Shown here: positions 33,926 to 43,869 of the stretch, piece by piece | Layout of the letters: every line of letters begins with the position of its first letter | How positions within the stretch are numbered: the first letter of the stretch is position 1 | Source of the DNA: DAINRZ01 sp964634885 | GTDB lineage: Bacteria > Bacteroidota > Ignavibacteria > Kapaibacteriales > UBA2268 | Direction of reading: 5' to 3' | DNA: 57,041 nucleotides | Assembly (NCBI GenBank): GCA_964634885.1 | Contig: CAZWLN010000028.1 | Location: forward strand, 1-57,041 | Translations under genes and position numbers: made by a program | Notes under the pieces: model-generated | Seen by the model: only the letters and a program-made list of their open reading frames with translations | Told to the model about the DNA's origin: nothing | Databases searched by the model: none

Positions 33926-35002
33926 TCAATCCAGGTCTATATGTACGTTCCAGCCGTACTTGTCTTCAATCTCTCCGTACTGGATGCCCGTAATGGTGTC
34001 GTAGAATTTCTGGGCTACCGGCCCGATCTTGTTATCATTGACAATTATCTGCTCTCCCTTGTATTCAAGCATACCGACAGGTGAAATGACTGCGGCAGTA
34101 CCTGTGCCGAAGCACTCCTGAAGCTTGCCCGACTTGTTTGCAGCCATCACTTCATCGATTGACAGGTCTCTTTCCGCTACTTTCATTCCCCATTCCCTTG
34201 CAAGGTGGAGCACGGTGTTTCTTGTAACACCGTCGAGTATGGTGCCGTGGTCGAGCGAAGGAGTAACCAGTTCGTCGTCGATGACAAACATGATGTTCAT
34301 TGCGCCCACTTCGTCGAGGAACTTACGAGTAACTGCGTCGAGCCACAGTACCTGGGAGAAGCCTCTCTCTTTGGCTTTCTTGCCGCCGAGGAGCGAGGCG
34401 GCATAGTTGGCTGCGGTCTTTGCAAATCCCGTACCGCCGGGTACAGCCCTGACGTAATCGCTCGAAACGAGTATCTTGACCGGATTGAGCCCTTCGGCGT
34501 AATAGGAAGCCACGGGTGAGGTCATGATGATGAACCTGTACGTAGGCGAGGGCTGTACGCCGAGGAAATTGCCGCTGCCGTAGCAGAAAGGCCTGAGGTA
34601 AAGGGACTGGCCCTTTTCCTTTGGTACCCAGTTACGGTCATATTTAATCAATTCAATCATTGCATTGATCATTCGGTCCACGTCAAAAGGCGGGATGACG
34701 AGCCTCTCGGCCGATTTGCACATTCTCTCTGCATTCTTGCGGGGCCTGAAGAGGTTAACACCGCCCTTGACCGACTTGAAAGCCTTCAGGCCTTCGAAAA
34801 TTGTCTGGCCGTAGTGAAGCGTACAAAGCGCCGGTTCTACAGGCATAGGGCCGTAAGGTTCAATCCTGTCGTTACCCCATGAGTCGCCTTCATAATCAGA
34901 AATGAAAACATGGTCTGAAAAATAAACACCAAAACGCAGATTGTTCCAATCCACATCGTTAATTCTTGTTTTATCTGCTCTTTTGAAATTGATATTATAC
35001 AT
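33926..35002 (-). CDS. ilvE: Branched-chain amino acid aminotransferase
   Basis: 358 residues from the ATG at 35002, with AAGGG 7 bases upstream. A PLP enzyme that transfers amino groups between glutamate and the keto acids of Leu, Ile and Val. The PLP lysine is expected at Lys195 in GTGFAKTAANYAASLLGGKKAKERGF. LYLRPFCYGSGNFLGVQPS, FGTGTAAVISPVG and TRNTVLHLAREWG are typical of the longer (~360-residue, eukaryote-like BCAT II) branch rather than E. coli IlvE. No other ilv/leu genes are nearby. Monocistronic, next to the M49-like gene transcribed in the same direction. Confidence 0.95.
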   Translation of the reverse strand: MYNINFKRADKTRINDVDWNNLRFGVYFSDHVFISDYEGDSWGNDRIEPYGPMPVEPALCTLHYGQTIFEGLKAFKSVKGGVNLFRPRKNAERMCKSAERLVIPPFDVDRMINAMIELIKYDRNWVPKEKGQSLYLRPFCYGSGNFLGVQPSPTYRFIIMTSPVASYYAEGLNPVKILVSSDYVRAVPGGTGFAKTAANYAASLLGGKKAKERGFSQVLWLDAVTRKFLDEVGAMNIMFVIDDELVTPSLDHGTILDGVTRNTVLHLAREWGMKVAERDLSIDEVMAANKSGKLQECFGTGTAAVISPVGMLEYKGEQIIVNDNKIGPVAQKFYDTITGIQYGEIEDKYGWNVHIDLD

Positions 35003-35083
35003 AATCTTTCCCTTCAATTATTTTTGCTGTTACAACATTTTTATCCACTTTTATGCTATTATGATAAAAAGTGCAATTCTACA

Positions 35084-36790
35084 TCATAGTCCTTTAATCT
35101 CATAAGTAGTATTGATATCCCTTGGTATCAACTTAAGCGATTCGATCGTCTTCTTCGTGTCTTCAGTCATTTTTCCGTATTTCGCAATAATATCGCCGGA
35201 AGCCTTGAAGTCACCCTGAGCTTCTATTGTCAGGATGATGCCGGCAAGTTCGGCGGCTGCCGTAAAGAACTTTTCCCTGTTTACGTTAATGGTGCCGTTC
35301 TGCGATTTGACTAAGGCGCCTTTTTCCGTCAGGAAGTTCAGTTGTATGACGTTGGCAATGCCGTGTGCCTCTTCTGCCCCGAACCTGATTGAACGGTAAA
35401 GCCCGGCGATGTATGTGGCAATTACTTTCTTCATATATTCTTCATTGTAGATGCCTTCTTCGAGCAGGTGCTTGTGATTGTACAAGCCGAGGATGTCCGC
35501 TTTTGTTTCTTCGATGGCGGAATAATTGGCCTGGAGGGCTTTTCTGACTGTCAGTTTGTCGTTACCGAAGACATTGCCCCTGCCGAGGGTGTGCGAGACT
35601 TCGTGGAGTGTAACGAAGCTGGTAAAAGCTTTCTTGTCAACGTATTGGCGCAGTGAAGGATCGAGTACAATGTCTGCTATGGGCTTGACAATCTTGTCGA
35701 ACTTTGCTTCCATTATATTCTTGAACATGGATTTCTTGCCGCCTTTTTTGTCTGTTACGGCAGGATCGTTGGGCAGTGAGTTGGCAATCGTCTTGACGCC
35801 TGACTGGCAGTCGCCGCCCATGTACGCCACGTTGACGACCTGGAGTATGTTGCCTTTGCCGGCAGAGGGACGAATATATTTCTTGTCGTAAGGCAGCTTT
35901 TGTTCGAAGGAGTTGATGTGGCTGAGGAAAAGCTGTAACTCGCTAGTGGCAGCGCTGTCCTTGACCATTACAAGACATTCGTATGCAGTCTTGTAGTTGA
36001 AAAGGCCGTCTTCGTAGTTCTCGATGGGGCCGATGACAACATCGAGGTTGCTGCCGGCGATGTCCATCCAGGCCATATCACTCTTGAAGTAATTGTCTTT
36101 CCTCAAAGCGTCTGCCCTGAGCTTAAGGTAATTTTTCAATGATTTGTTGTCGGCAATCTTTGAGGCTTCCTCCAGTTTCTGGGCAATTTGCCCAACTTCG
36201 GGATATTCCTTCGCATAGGGTATTGCCGTCAGTTTGTCGCCTTCTCTCTTTACAACCGAATACTGGCTTTCGAGAGCGTCCTTTTCTTTGGGATTCTTTT
36301 GTATATAGCTTTCAAATTCTTCCTTTGTCAGGTCCTGGGGGTAGAAGTTTGCCACCGGGGGCTTTTTGGCAGCGCCGCTGCCGATGTACCTTTTACCTTC
36401 ATCGATCCTGTCATAAGGCCCGTAATTGATCATTACAAATTCATAGGCAAGTTTGCCTTCGGGAGTCGTCAGGTTCTTCAGCGAATCCCTCAGCGGGACT
36501 GCTTCCGGGGAAGTCTGTTTCCAGAATACCTGGTCGGCGAGTTTACCGGCTTCAACCAGAAGCTTAAGAGCCTGTTTGTCGTTGGCGCTGAGGCCGGACA
36601 CATCTACAGTAATGGCTACAGGTGCATAGATAGCTATCCTGGCTTTCAGGGTTTCCTGTATGTCGTTCATTGCTCCCTCCTGAGTCTTCGTTGTGTCTCC
36701 GGAATTCTTTCCTGCCTGCGAATCATTTTTATTGCACGATGTAAGTGCTAACGCTGCAATAGCGATTATTGTTAAAAGATATTTAAACAT
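35084..36790 (-). CDS. M49-like zinc metallopeptidase lipoprotein
   Basis: 568 residues. The signal peptide ends in LALTSCNKND (Cys19), a lipobox. The zinc region is TLHEVSHTLGRGNVFG near residue 395, followed ~32 residues later by IEETKADILGLYNHKHLLEEG, matching the EE.(R/K)A(E/D) second motif of dipeptidyl-peptidase III (M49) relatives. Classical M49 enzymes have HEXXGH; here the motif is HEVSH, five residues. Bacterial homologues are sometimes mislabelled as Nudix or reductase proteins. It probably cleaves small peptides in the periplasm or at the surface (inference). Alone in its transcript. Confidence 0.82.
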   Translation of the reverse strand: MFKYLLTIIAIAALALTSCNKNDSQAGKNSGDTTKTQEGAMNDIQETLKARIAIYAPVAITVDVSGLSANDKQALKLLVEAGKLADQVFWKQTSPEAVPLRDSLKNLTTPEGKLAYEFVMINYGPYDRIDEGKRYIGSGAAKKPPVANFYPQDLTKEEFESYIQKNPKEKDALESQYSVVKREGDKLTAIPYAKEYPEVGQIAQKLEEASKIADNKSLKNYLKLRADALRKDNYFKSDMAWMDIAGSNLDVVIGPIENYEDGLFNYKTAYECLVMVKDSAATSELQLFLSHINSFEQKLPYDKKYIRPSAGKGNILQVVNVAYMGGDCQSGVKTIANSLPNDPAVTDKKGGKKSMFKNIMEAKFDKIVKPIADIVLDPSLRQYVDKKAFTSFVTLHEVSHTLGRGNVFGNDKLTVRKALQANYSAIEETKADILGLYNHKHLLEEGIYNEEYMKKVIATYIAGLYRSIRFGAEEAHGIANVIQLNFLTEKGALVKSQNGTINVNREKFFTAAAELAGIILTIEAQGDFKASGDIIAKYGKMTEDTKKTIESLKLIPRDINTTYEIKGL

Positions 36791-36934
36791 AGACCACCAT
36801 AAATATATATTATAATCAACTATAATAATTCCCGTCCAATTTATTAAATTTTTACTAATTAAAATGATAAAAAAGACGATAGACTAATAAAAAAGGTAAT
36901 TAAAAGAAGAATTTAACGGTGTGTAAATAGATAT

Positions 36935-39022
36935 ATGATTAACTACGGGAATAGTGTAACGGACGATGAAGGCTTAACTCCTGAAGAAACCATTGAAACA
37001 GTTAAAGAAAACAGTCTCTACGGTTTTTTTTTCGACACCAATCCTTTCAGCATCGCCGTTTTCAACCAGGAGGGATATTGCCTGAAGATTAACAACAAGT
37101 TTTCCAAATCCTTCAACATCGAACCGCTCCAGATTGAAGGAGGGAAGAAGTACAACATTCTCACAGACCCGTCTTTCGACAGAAAAACGGCAGACAAGCT
37201 CACGAAGGTTTTTACCAAAAATTTCCATTACCAGGGAGAGACTCTTTACAGTTTCGGCAAATCCCTTCTTTTCAAATTCAATCCCAACCTGAAACGCAAT
37301 TTCACCTGGTTCAAGATAAGGGCTTATGGCGCCAACATCGACAACAGGAAAGTCTTTTTCGTCATCTTCGAGGATATTACCTATAAAAAAGACTACGAGT
37401 ACATACTATTGCAGCAGGTTAACGAACTGAAGATACTGAACGACATCATCCTGTCGGCGAACAAATCGGTAAGCATCGAAGTACTTACGAAAGAGATAAT
37501 CGAAAAGGTCAGGGACATACTTCACTTCGACAGCGGTTCCATGTATTTCATCGAAGACGGCGGCAATACCGCAAGCCTGAAGTTTTCGACGAGAACCGAT
37601 GAATTGTTCCTCGCCCAATTTCAAAAACTCGATCTCAGACTGTTCCCGTACAACGAAGTCCTTAACAACAACAGTCCGTACTTCTTCGACAACTACGGCC
37701 TCATCTCTCCCGAAATATCCATCAACCTGATGATCAAAAGCCTCGGCATCATCCCCCTGCTGGTAAGGGACAATATCTTCGGGATAATACTGCTGGCAAA
37801 TAACTCCAGGCACAATTTCACGGAATCGAAGAAAAAAGTGCTCCTCTCCATCGGCCATGAATTGGGTACCATATTCGAGAAACTGAACTACGAAGTGGAA
37901 ATGAGGCAGAATGAACAGAGATACAGAAACATCTTCGACAATTCTGCCCTGGGCATTTACCAATCCAATCCCGACGGTTCACTTCTCAACGTGAACCCTG
38001 CTTTCGCTCGCCTTTTCAAATTCCCTGACTGCTTAACGGCAATTGCTACCGTCAACGACAAAATGCTCGATATGTATATTAACGACCAGGTGCGGGCCGG
38101 GCTTTTCGATAATGTCGAGAAAAGTGAAACAGGGACCTATGTACTCGAAACCGAACTGAAAAAATTCGACAAAAGCACTTTCATAGGCAAGATCATCATG
38201 CGCTCTGTGAAGAACAAGGACAACACAACGGTGTATTACGAAGGCTTCATCGAGGACGTAACAGAAAGGAAGACGGCAGAAGCCAGGATGAGGATACTCA
38301 ATAGCGAACTTGAAAGGCGGGTTAAAGAAAGGACAATACTGCTGGAGGCTGCCAACAAGGAACTGGAGTCTTTTGCCTATTCCGTTTCCCATGACCTTCG
38401 GGCTCCTCTGCGGGCCATCGACGGGTTCAGCCAGGCAATACTCGAAGACTACGGCGACAAGCTGGACGAAAACGGACACGAATACCTCGTCAGGGTCAGG
38501 AAAGCAAGTTACAGGATGTCGGACCTCATCGACGACATGTTGAAATTGTCGCGCGTAACAAGGTCAGAGATGGAAAAGAAATACTTCAATCTCAGCGCCG
38601 TGGTTACCGAAATACTCGAACGCCTCCAATCTGCCGCCCCGGACAGGGCAACCGAGTTCATCGTCCGGGAGGAGGTACTGGTCAACGCAGACCAGAGGCT
38701 CATCACCATAGCCCTCGAGAATCTCCTGGACAACGCTTTCAAGTTCACAAAGAAAAAAGAAAAGACAATCATCGAATTCGGGGTCAATGGAGACAACGGC
38801 GGTAAGACATACTTCATCAGGGACAACGGCGAAGGCTTCGACATGAAGTATTACGACAAACTGTTCGGCGTTTTCCAGAGGCTTCACAATCCCGATGATT
38901 TTCCCGGCACCGGCATCGGGCTGGCAACAGTAAAGAGGGTCATTCACAAACACGGTGGGAACATCCGCGCCGAAAGCGTACCGGGTGAGGGTACAGTGTT
39001 CTATTTTACATTACCTGATTAA
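36935..39022 (+). CDS. PAS-GAF-PAS sensor histidine kinase (phytochrome-kinase-like core)
   Basis: 695 residues, no transmembrane segments, so cytosolic. Order: PAS-like domain (~25-145), GAF (~160-310), second PAS (~325-445, RYRNIFDNSALGIYQSNPDG), short coiled coil (LNSELERRVKERT), HisKA with the phospho-acceptor His486 in SVSHDLRAPLRAI, and HATPase with N-box NLLDNAFKF, G1 DNGEGFD and G2 GTGIGLATV. The HisKA type is that of bacteriophytochrome-like kinases, which signal to single-domain Rcp-type regulators; one such regulator is the next gene, 13 bases on. The GAF lacks an obvious chromophore Cys; the ligand is unknown. Confidence 0.92.
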   Translation: MINYGNSVTDDEGLTPEETIETVKENSLYGFFFDTNPFSIAVFNQEGYCLKINNKFSKSFNIEPLQIEGGKKYNILTDPSFDRKTADKLTKVFTKNFHYQGETLYSFGKSLLFKFNPNLKRNFTWFKIRAYGANIDNRKVFFVIFEDITYKKDYEYILLQQVNELKILNDIILSANKSVSIEVLTKEIIEKVRDILHFDSGSMYFIEDGGNTASLKFSTRTDELFLAQFQKLDLRLFPYNEVLNNNSPYFFDNYGLISPEISINLMIKSLGIIPLLVRDNIFGIILLANNSRHNFTESKKKVLLSIGHELGTIFEKLNYEVEMRQNEQRYRNIFDNSALGIYQSNPDGSLLNVNPAFARLFKFPDCLTAIATVNDKMLDMYINDQVRAGLFDNVEKSETGTYVLETELKKFDKSTFIGKIIMRSVKNKDNTTVYYEGFIEDVTERKTAEARMRILNSELERRVKERTILLEAANKELESFAYSVSHDLRAPLRAIDGFSQAILEDYGDKLDENGHEYLVRVRKASYRMSDLIDDMLKLSRVTRSEMEKKYFNLSAVVTEILERLQSAAPDRATEFIVREEVLVNADQRLITIALENLLDNAFKFTKKKEKTIIEFGVNGDNGGKTYFIRDNGEGFDMKYYDKLFGVFQRLHNPDDFPGTGIGLATVKRVIHKHGGNIRAESVPGEGTVFYFTLPD

Positions 39023-39035
39023 TTTATTAGTTGCA

Positions 39036-39473
39036 ATGGAGAACAAAATCATATTAATAGTTGAAGACAATCCTGACGATTTTGCACTGACTGTCAGGGC
39101 ATTGAAAAAAAACCGGATCAACTGCAAGCTCTACAACGCAAGAGACGGCGAAGAAGCTCTCGACCTGTTCTTTGGTTCCGGCCTGCCGGGTGAATCGTCC
39201 GGCAAGAAACCCGACCTGGTCATCCTCGACCTGAAACTGCCGAAGATTGGCGGACTGGAACTGCTGAAGCAACTGAAACAGAGCAGCGAGACGAAGTTCA
39301 TTCCCGTTGTGGTGTTAAGTTCCTCGCTGGAGGAGAGCGACCTGTCCGAGTGTTACCGGCTGGGAGCCAACAGCTACATCAGGAAACCCGTCAATTTTGA
39401 TGATTTTCTCACTATTATCAGCAGTTTGAGCAATTATTGGTTAAGAATGAACATTAATCCGTCGAACAATTAG
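39036..39473 (+). CDS. Single-domain response regulator (Rcp1-like)
   Basis: 145 residues from the ATG at 39036, just a REC domain. Acidic pocket VEDNPDD near the start, phospho-acceptor Asp65 in LVILDLKLPK, Ser in VVLSSSLEE, Lys in SYIRKPVNF. The NPDD...TVRALKKN N-terminus is typical of regulators paired with phytochrome-type kinases. With no output domain it must act by protein contact or in a phosphorelay, plausibly between the flanking kinases. It is 13 bases after the first kinase and 24 before the hybrid kinase. No strong ribosome binding site, suggesting translational coupling. Confidence 0.93.
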   Translation: MENKIILIVEDNPDDFALTVRALKKNRINCKLYNARDGEEALDLFFGSGLPGESSGKKPDLVILDLKLPKIGGLELLKQLKQSSETKFIPVVVLSSSLEESDLSECYRLGANSYIRKPVNFDDFLTIISSLSNYWLRMNINPSNN

Positions 39474-39497
39474 AAAAAAAAATGTTAAATTGTAATT

Positions 39498-41519
39498 ATG
39501 AGTGAATTACTAAAAATTTTAATAGTTGAAGACTCTGAGGACGATTACCTGTTAATTGTCAGGGAATTGAAAAAGGGGGGGCTTGCTTTCGAACACAAAC
39601 GCGCAGACAGCAGCGATTCGATGAGAAAGCAACTGGACGACTTTTCGCCCGACATCGTCCTGAGCGACTATTCCATGCCCGGTTTCTCCGGACTGGACGC
39701 TCTGTCGATGGCACAGGACACCAGGAAAGACCTCCCGGTGATCATCGTCTCCGGCGCCGTCGGCGATGAAAAAGCCGCCGAACTGATTCGAACAGGCGCC
39801 TATGATTTCGTCATAAAGAATAACCTGATGCGGCTCGTCCCCGCTGTTAACCGTGCCATTGAACATGCCGACATGCGAAGGGAAAGGGAAGTAGCACGCG
39901 AAAACCTCTTAAGGCTGAACGCAGACCTCGAAAACATCGTTAAGGAAAGGACAAACCAGCTTACAAGTACCAACGCCCAGCTCCAGGAAGAGGTAGAAGC
40001 CCATAAGAATACCGAGGCGCAATTGATTGGTACAAAGAATTTCCTTAACGCCATTCTCGAAAACATACCCGATGTAATCTATGTAAAGAATACCGACGAC
40101 ATGAAGTTCACCTTCATCAACAAAGCCGGGGAAGAACTGCTCGGCTACTCGAGAGAAGACATCATCGGGAAGAATGTACACGAACTGTTCTCCAAAAGCC
40201 TCGCCGAATACTACGACAGCGGCGACAGGATGATCGTCGAGAAGAAGAAGACACTCGATTTCAGCGAGGAGTTGATCAAATCGAAGAATAACGAACTGAA
40301 GCTGTTTTTTACTAAAAAACTGCTTATAAATAATGAGAATGATGATTCAAATTCAATTCTTACAATTTCGGAAGATATTACCGAGCGGAAAAAAGCTGAG
40401 AAGGACCTGAAAAAGCATGAAATGCGATTCCTCCGGCTTTTCAAATCCAGCCCCGTAGCCATTGCTGTGTTCAATTCGGACAGTTTCGACATCATCGACT
40501 TAAACAAAGCTTTTTCCGAACTGACTGGTTACACCCACCAGGAAGCAGTCACACTGAAATTCACCACACTCGGGATATGGGACAACCAGGAGATCAAGGA
40601 CTGGCTCGTACAGCAGACCATTACCGAAGGCAGGATTGAAAACAAGGAAGTGGACATCATCTCGAAAGAAGGCGAAAAGAAAACAGTACTCGTCGCAATG
40701 GAATACCTGCCCAACGACGACGAGTGCGACTGGCTCATTTTCATTGCCCAGGACATCACGGCAATCAAGGCAGCAGAAGAAGACATCAAGAGGTCGCTAC
40801 TCAAGGAAAAGGACCTTAACTTCCTGAAAACCCGTTTCATTTCGATGATATCACATGAATACAGGACTCCTCTTACAACGATCATGCTGTCCGCCGACCT
40901 GCTGAAAAGGTACGGAGACCAGTGGCCTGTCGAAGAAAGAGTAAAACATTTCGACAGGATTCAGAATACGGTTCTGCGAATGACACAACTGATGGAAAAT
41001 GTGCTGACCATCGGGCGGCTGGAAACCGGCAGGTTCGAGTTCCATCCCGACAACATCGACCTTCCTTCCTTCTGCCAGTCAATCGCCGAGAATGTACAAT
41101 TCAGCAACCAGAACAAAAACACCATTGTCTTCACATACAACGGGACCTGCAACAACCCGCGTGTGGACGAGAACCTCCTTGGACTGATAATCACAAACCT
41201 GCTGACAAACGCCGTCAAATACTCACCCCAGGGGAAGAACGTCGAATTCTCCGTCGTTTGCAACGGCAACGAAGCTGTGTTCATCATCAGGGATTACGGC
41301 ATCGGCATTCCCGAGGACGACCTGAAGCACCTGTTCAACACGTTCTTCCGTGCCTCCAACGTTGGCGCCATAGAAGGCTACGGGCTGGGGCTTAACATCG
41401 TCAGGAACTGCATCGACGCCCACAAAGGCAGGATAGAAGTACAGAGCGAGGTGAACGTCGGCACTACTTTCACTCTCTACATTCCCGTCAACCTCGTTGA
41501 GACGATGGTGATATTGTAA
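39498..41519 (+). CDS. Hybrid sensor kinase: REC-PAS-PAS-HisKA-HATPase
   Basis: 673 residues, cytosolic. The N-terminal REC domain (1-~125) has VEDSEDD, phospho-acceptor Asp57 in IVLSDYSMPG and VIIVSGAVG. A coiled coil (~135-175, NADLENIVKERTNQLTS) leads to two PAS domains (~180-300 and ~310-425; FLNAILENIPDVIYVKN, FLRLFKSSPVAIAVFN). HisKA follows with His453 in SMISHEYRTPLTT, and HATPase with NLLTNAVKYS, DYGIGIP and GYGLGLNIV. A REC domain in front of the sensor means its kinase output may be gated by phosphorylation from the upstream kinase; inference. Last gene of the three-gene signalling cluster. Confidence 0.93.
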   Translation: MSELLKILIVEDSEDDYLLIVRELKKGGLAFEHKRADSSDSMRKQLDDFSPDIVLSDYSMPGFSGLDALSMAQDTRKDLPVIIVSGAVGDEKAAELIRTGAYDFVIKNNLMRLVPAVNRAIEHADMRREREVARENLLRLNADLENIVKERTNQLTSTNAQLQEEVEAHKNTEAQLIGTKNFLNAILENIPDVIYVKNTDDMKFTFINKAGEELLGYSREDIIGKNVHELFSKSLAEYYDSGDRMIVEKKKTLDFSEELIKSKNNELKLFFTKKLLINNENDDSNSILTISEDITERKKAEKDLKKHEMRFLRLFKSSPVAIAVFNSDSFDIIDLNKAFSELTGYTHQEAVTLKFTTLGIWDNQEIKDWLVQQTITEGRIENKEVDIISKEGEKKTVLVAMEYLPNDDECDWLIFIAQDITAIKAAEEDIKRSLLKEKDLNFLKTRFISMISHEYRTPLTTIMLSADLLKRYGDQWPVEERVKHFDRIQNTVLRMTQLMENVLTIGRLETGRFEFHPDNIDLPSFCQSIAENVQFSNQNKNTIVFTYNGTCNNPRVDENLLGLIITNLLTNAVKYSPQGKNVEFSVVCNGNEAVFIIRDYGIGIPEDDLKHLFNTFFRASNVGAIEGYGLGLNIVRNCIDAHKGRIEVQSEVNVGTTFTLYIPVNLVETMVIL

Positions 41520-41622
41520 TCCACAGCATTAAATAGTAAATATTTAGAAAAAAAATCATAAATATTCAATATTTTCGTATAAACTAATTTTTGTTGACGT
41601 TTATAATGTATTGGGTTAATTT

Positions 41623-42975
41623 ATGGATTCGAGATACAAGTCTTATCAAAGCATTGAAAATCTGAGCCAGGCTGTGGGCAGGGAAGTAACCCTGCACGGC
41701 TGGGTTTACAACAAAACAGGCAAAGGCAAACTTCAGTTCATAGTCATGCGGGACGGCACAGGCATTTGCCAGTGCGTTGTTTTCAGGAATAATGTTTCGG
41801 AAGAACTCTTCGAAGAAGCAAAAAAGCTTACACAGGAGTCCTCTGTCGCCGTTACCGGCACTGTCAGGCAGGAAGAACGCGCTCCAGGAGGCTATGAAAT
41901 AGATGTTACGAACCTGAAAATTATGCAGATCGCCCAGGACTACCCAATTACTCCCAAGGAACACGGCGACGCTTTCCTCATCGAACACAGGCACCTGTGG
42001 CTGCGTTCATCCAGGCAGCACGCCATCATGAGAGTCAGGGCTGCCGTTGTAAAAGCCATCAGGGATTTCTTCGACGGTAACGGCTTCAAGCTGATGGATT
42101 CGCCACTGCTGACTCCTAACGCCTGCGAAGGCACCTCAACATTGTTTGAAACAGAGTATTTCGACCTGGGCAAAGCCTATTTGTCCCAGTCCGGACAGCT
42201 CTACGCCGAAGCCTCAGCTCTGGCTCTCGGCAAGGTCTATACTTTCGGGCCTACCTTCAGGGCTGAACGCTCCAAAACGAGGAAACACCTTACTGAGTTC
42301 TGGATGGTGGAACCCGAAATGGCTTACTTCGACCTTAACGACGACATGGACCTCGCCGAAGACCTGGTAGAATACATAGTCCAGTTTACTTTGAAGACAT
42401 GCGGAAAAGAATTGCAGACTCTCGAACGGGACATTACCGCCCTGGAAAAAGTGAGAAGGCCTTTCTACAGGATGAGCTATACAGAAGCTGTGGACTGGCT
42501 CGCTGCAAATAAGATTCCCCTGCGCAAAAAGATCGACGGGCAGGACGTGGACATACTTCCTTTCCCCTGGGGTGAAGACTTCGGTACGGTACAGGAAGAA
42601 GCCATCATGGAACAATTCGACAAGCCCTGCATCATTCACAGGTATCCTACCGACGTAAAGGCTTTCTATATGAAACGCGACCCCGAAAACCCGAAAGTAG
42701 TCCTGGCAATGGATATGCTCGGGCCTGAGAAGGCCGGTGAACTCATCGGCGGCAGCCAGCGTGAGGACGACCATGACCTGTTGCTGGGCAGGATACAGGA
42801 ACACAGCCTGCCGGTACCCGAATTCCAGTGGTATCTCGACCTCAGGAAATACGGTTCCGTTCCTCACAGCGGATTCGGACTGGGCGTCGAAAGAACAGTC
42901 AAGTGGATTACCGGTGCTCAGCACATCAGGGAAGTAATACCGTTCCCGAGGATGATTTACAGGATTGTTCCTTAA
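41623..42975 (+). CDS. asnS: Asparagine-tRNA ligase
   Basis: 450 residues. Class IIb aminoacyl-tRNA synthetase charging tRNA-Asn. The N-terminal OB fold (VTLHGWVYNKTGKGKLQFIVMRD) binds the anticodon. Catalytic motifs: motif 2 in FGPTFRAERSKTRKHLTEFWMVEPEMA, motif 3 in GFGLGVERTVKWITG, plus the SQSGQLYAEA amino-acid-binding strand. FRAE.S.T..HL.EF and GGSQREDDHDLL favour AsnRS over AspRS. It has its own promoter region (103-base spacer) and terminator. Presence of AsnRS suggests direct Asn-tRNA charging. Confidence 0.97.
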   Translation: MDSRYKSYQSIENLSQAVGREVTLHGWVYNKTGKGKLQFIVMRDGTGICQCVVFRNNVSEELFEEAKKLTQESSVAVTGTVRQEERAPGGYEIDVTNLKIMQIAQDYPITPKEHGDAFLIEHRHLWLRSSRQHAIMRVRAAVVKAIRDFFDGNGFKLMDSPLLTPNACEGTSTLFETEYFDLGKAYLSQSGQLYAEASALALGKVYTFGPTFRAERSKTRKHLTEFWMVEPEMAYFDLNDDMDLAEDLVEYIVQFTLKTCGKELQTLERDITALEKVRRPFYRMSYTEAVDWLAANKIPLRKKIDGQDVDILPFPWGEDFGTVQEEAIMEQFDKPCIIHRYPTDVKAFYMKRDPENPKVVLAMDMLGPEKAGELIGGSQREDDHDLLLGRIQEHSLPVPEFQWYLDLRKYGSVPHSGFGLGVERTVKWITGAQHIREVIPFPRMIYRIVP

Positions 42976-43021
42976 ACAATTGTAACATAGGGAATTAGCT
43001 GTAATATTTAATAATTTGGTT

Positions 43022-43053
43022 CAACCCTGTGGAATGCCACAGGGTTGTTCATA
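43022..43053 (+). terminator. Terminator after asnS
   Basis: CAACCCTGTGG (43022-43032), loop AATG, CCACAGGGTTG (43037-43047): 11 perfect pairs followed by TTCATATA. 46 bases after the stop. Confidence 0.82.
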
Positions 43054-43099
43054 TATAAAATCAGGACAATATAAGATAAAACTATAATTACGTATTTTA

Positions 43100-43804
43100 A
43101 TGAATAGTATAATTCTAAAAACACAAGCCGTCGAAAAGACATACTCTACCAAAACCGGTAAACAGACACAGGTATTGAAAGGAATTTCTATCGAGGTAAA
43201 GCAGGGTGAATTCCTGGCAATCATGGGCCCCTCCGGCGTAGGTAAAAGTACATTGCTGCACCTGCTCGGCTCCCTCGACAATCCCGATGCCGGAGAAATT
43301 CAATACATTTACGACGGCAGTACAGTAAATTACAAAGACATGACCGACGACAACCTGGCACTGTTCAGGAATAAAACCATAGGTTTCGTCTTCCAGTTCC
43401 ATCACCTGATGCCCGAATTCACTGCTTTGGAGAACATTATGATGCCGGCGCTGATTGCAGGTGTGAGCTTCGGAGAAGCCAAAAGGAAAGCTGAAGAGCT
43501 GATGGAAATAGTCGGAGTGGAGGCACGCGGCTCCCACAAACCTATGGAACTCTCAGGCGGTGAGCAGCAGAGAGTGGCAATCGCCAGGGCACTCATCAAC
43601 AATCCGGTACTTGTCCTTGCCGACGAACCTACGGGCAACCTCGATTCGGGTAACTCAGCCGCAGTCCTAAGATTGCTAAAGGAATTGAAAGAAAAATACA
43701 ATCTGACACTCATCGTCGCTACCCACAGCCCCGACGTGGCTGCTATCTGCGAACGTACCCTGATGATGGGTGACGGCAGGATTGTGGACGAGAAGTATAA
43801 TTAG
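43100..43804 (+). CDS. lolD: LolD-type ABC transporter ATPase
   Basis: 234 residues, ATPase only. Walker A GPSGVGKST, Q-loop VFQFHHLMPEF, signature LSGGEQQR, Walker B VLVLADEPTGNLD, switch His in VATHSPDVA. The FVFQFHHLMPEFTALENIMMPALI stretch is characteristic of LolD, which powers LolC/E extraction of lipoproteins from the inner membrane. No permease is adjacent, so it must pair with one encoded elsewhere; MacB/FtsE-type ATPases are the alternative. It heads a plus-strand series lolD-tyrS-arsC-like-DUF4139 with 25-35-base gaps from here. Confidence 0.85.
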   Translation: MNSIILKTQAVEKTYSTKTGKQTQVLKGISIEVKQGEFLAIMGPSGVGKSTLLHLLGSLDNPDAGEIQYIYDGSTVNYKDMTDDNLALFRNKTIGFVFQFHHLMPEFTALENIMMPALIAGVSFGEAKRKAEELMEIVGVEARGSHKPMELSGGEQQRVAIARALINNPVLVLADEPTGNLDSGNSAAVLRLLKELKEKYNLTLIVATHSPDVAAICERTLMMGDGRIVDEKYN

Positions 43805-43869
43805 TTTACTTACCGTGGGTTTCTTATTTTTGTACGATTTTGATAACAAATTTGAAAGAAAAGGGGATT

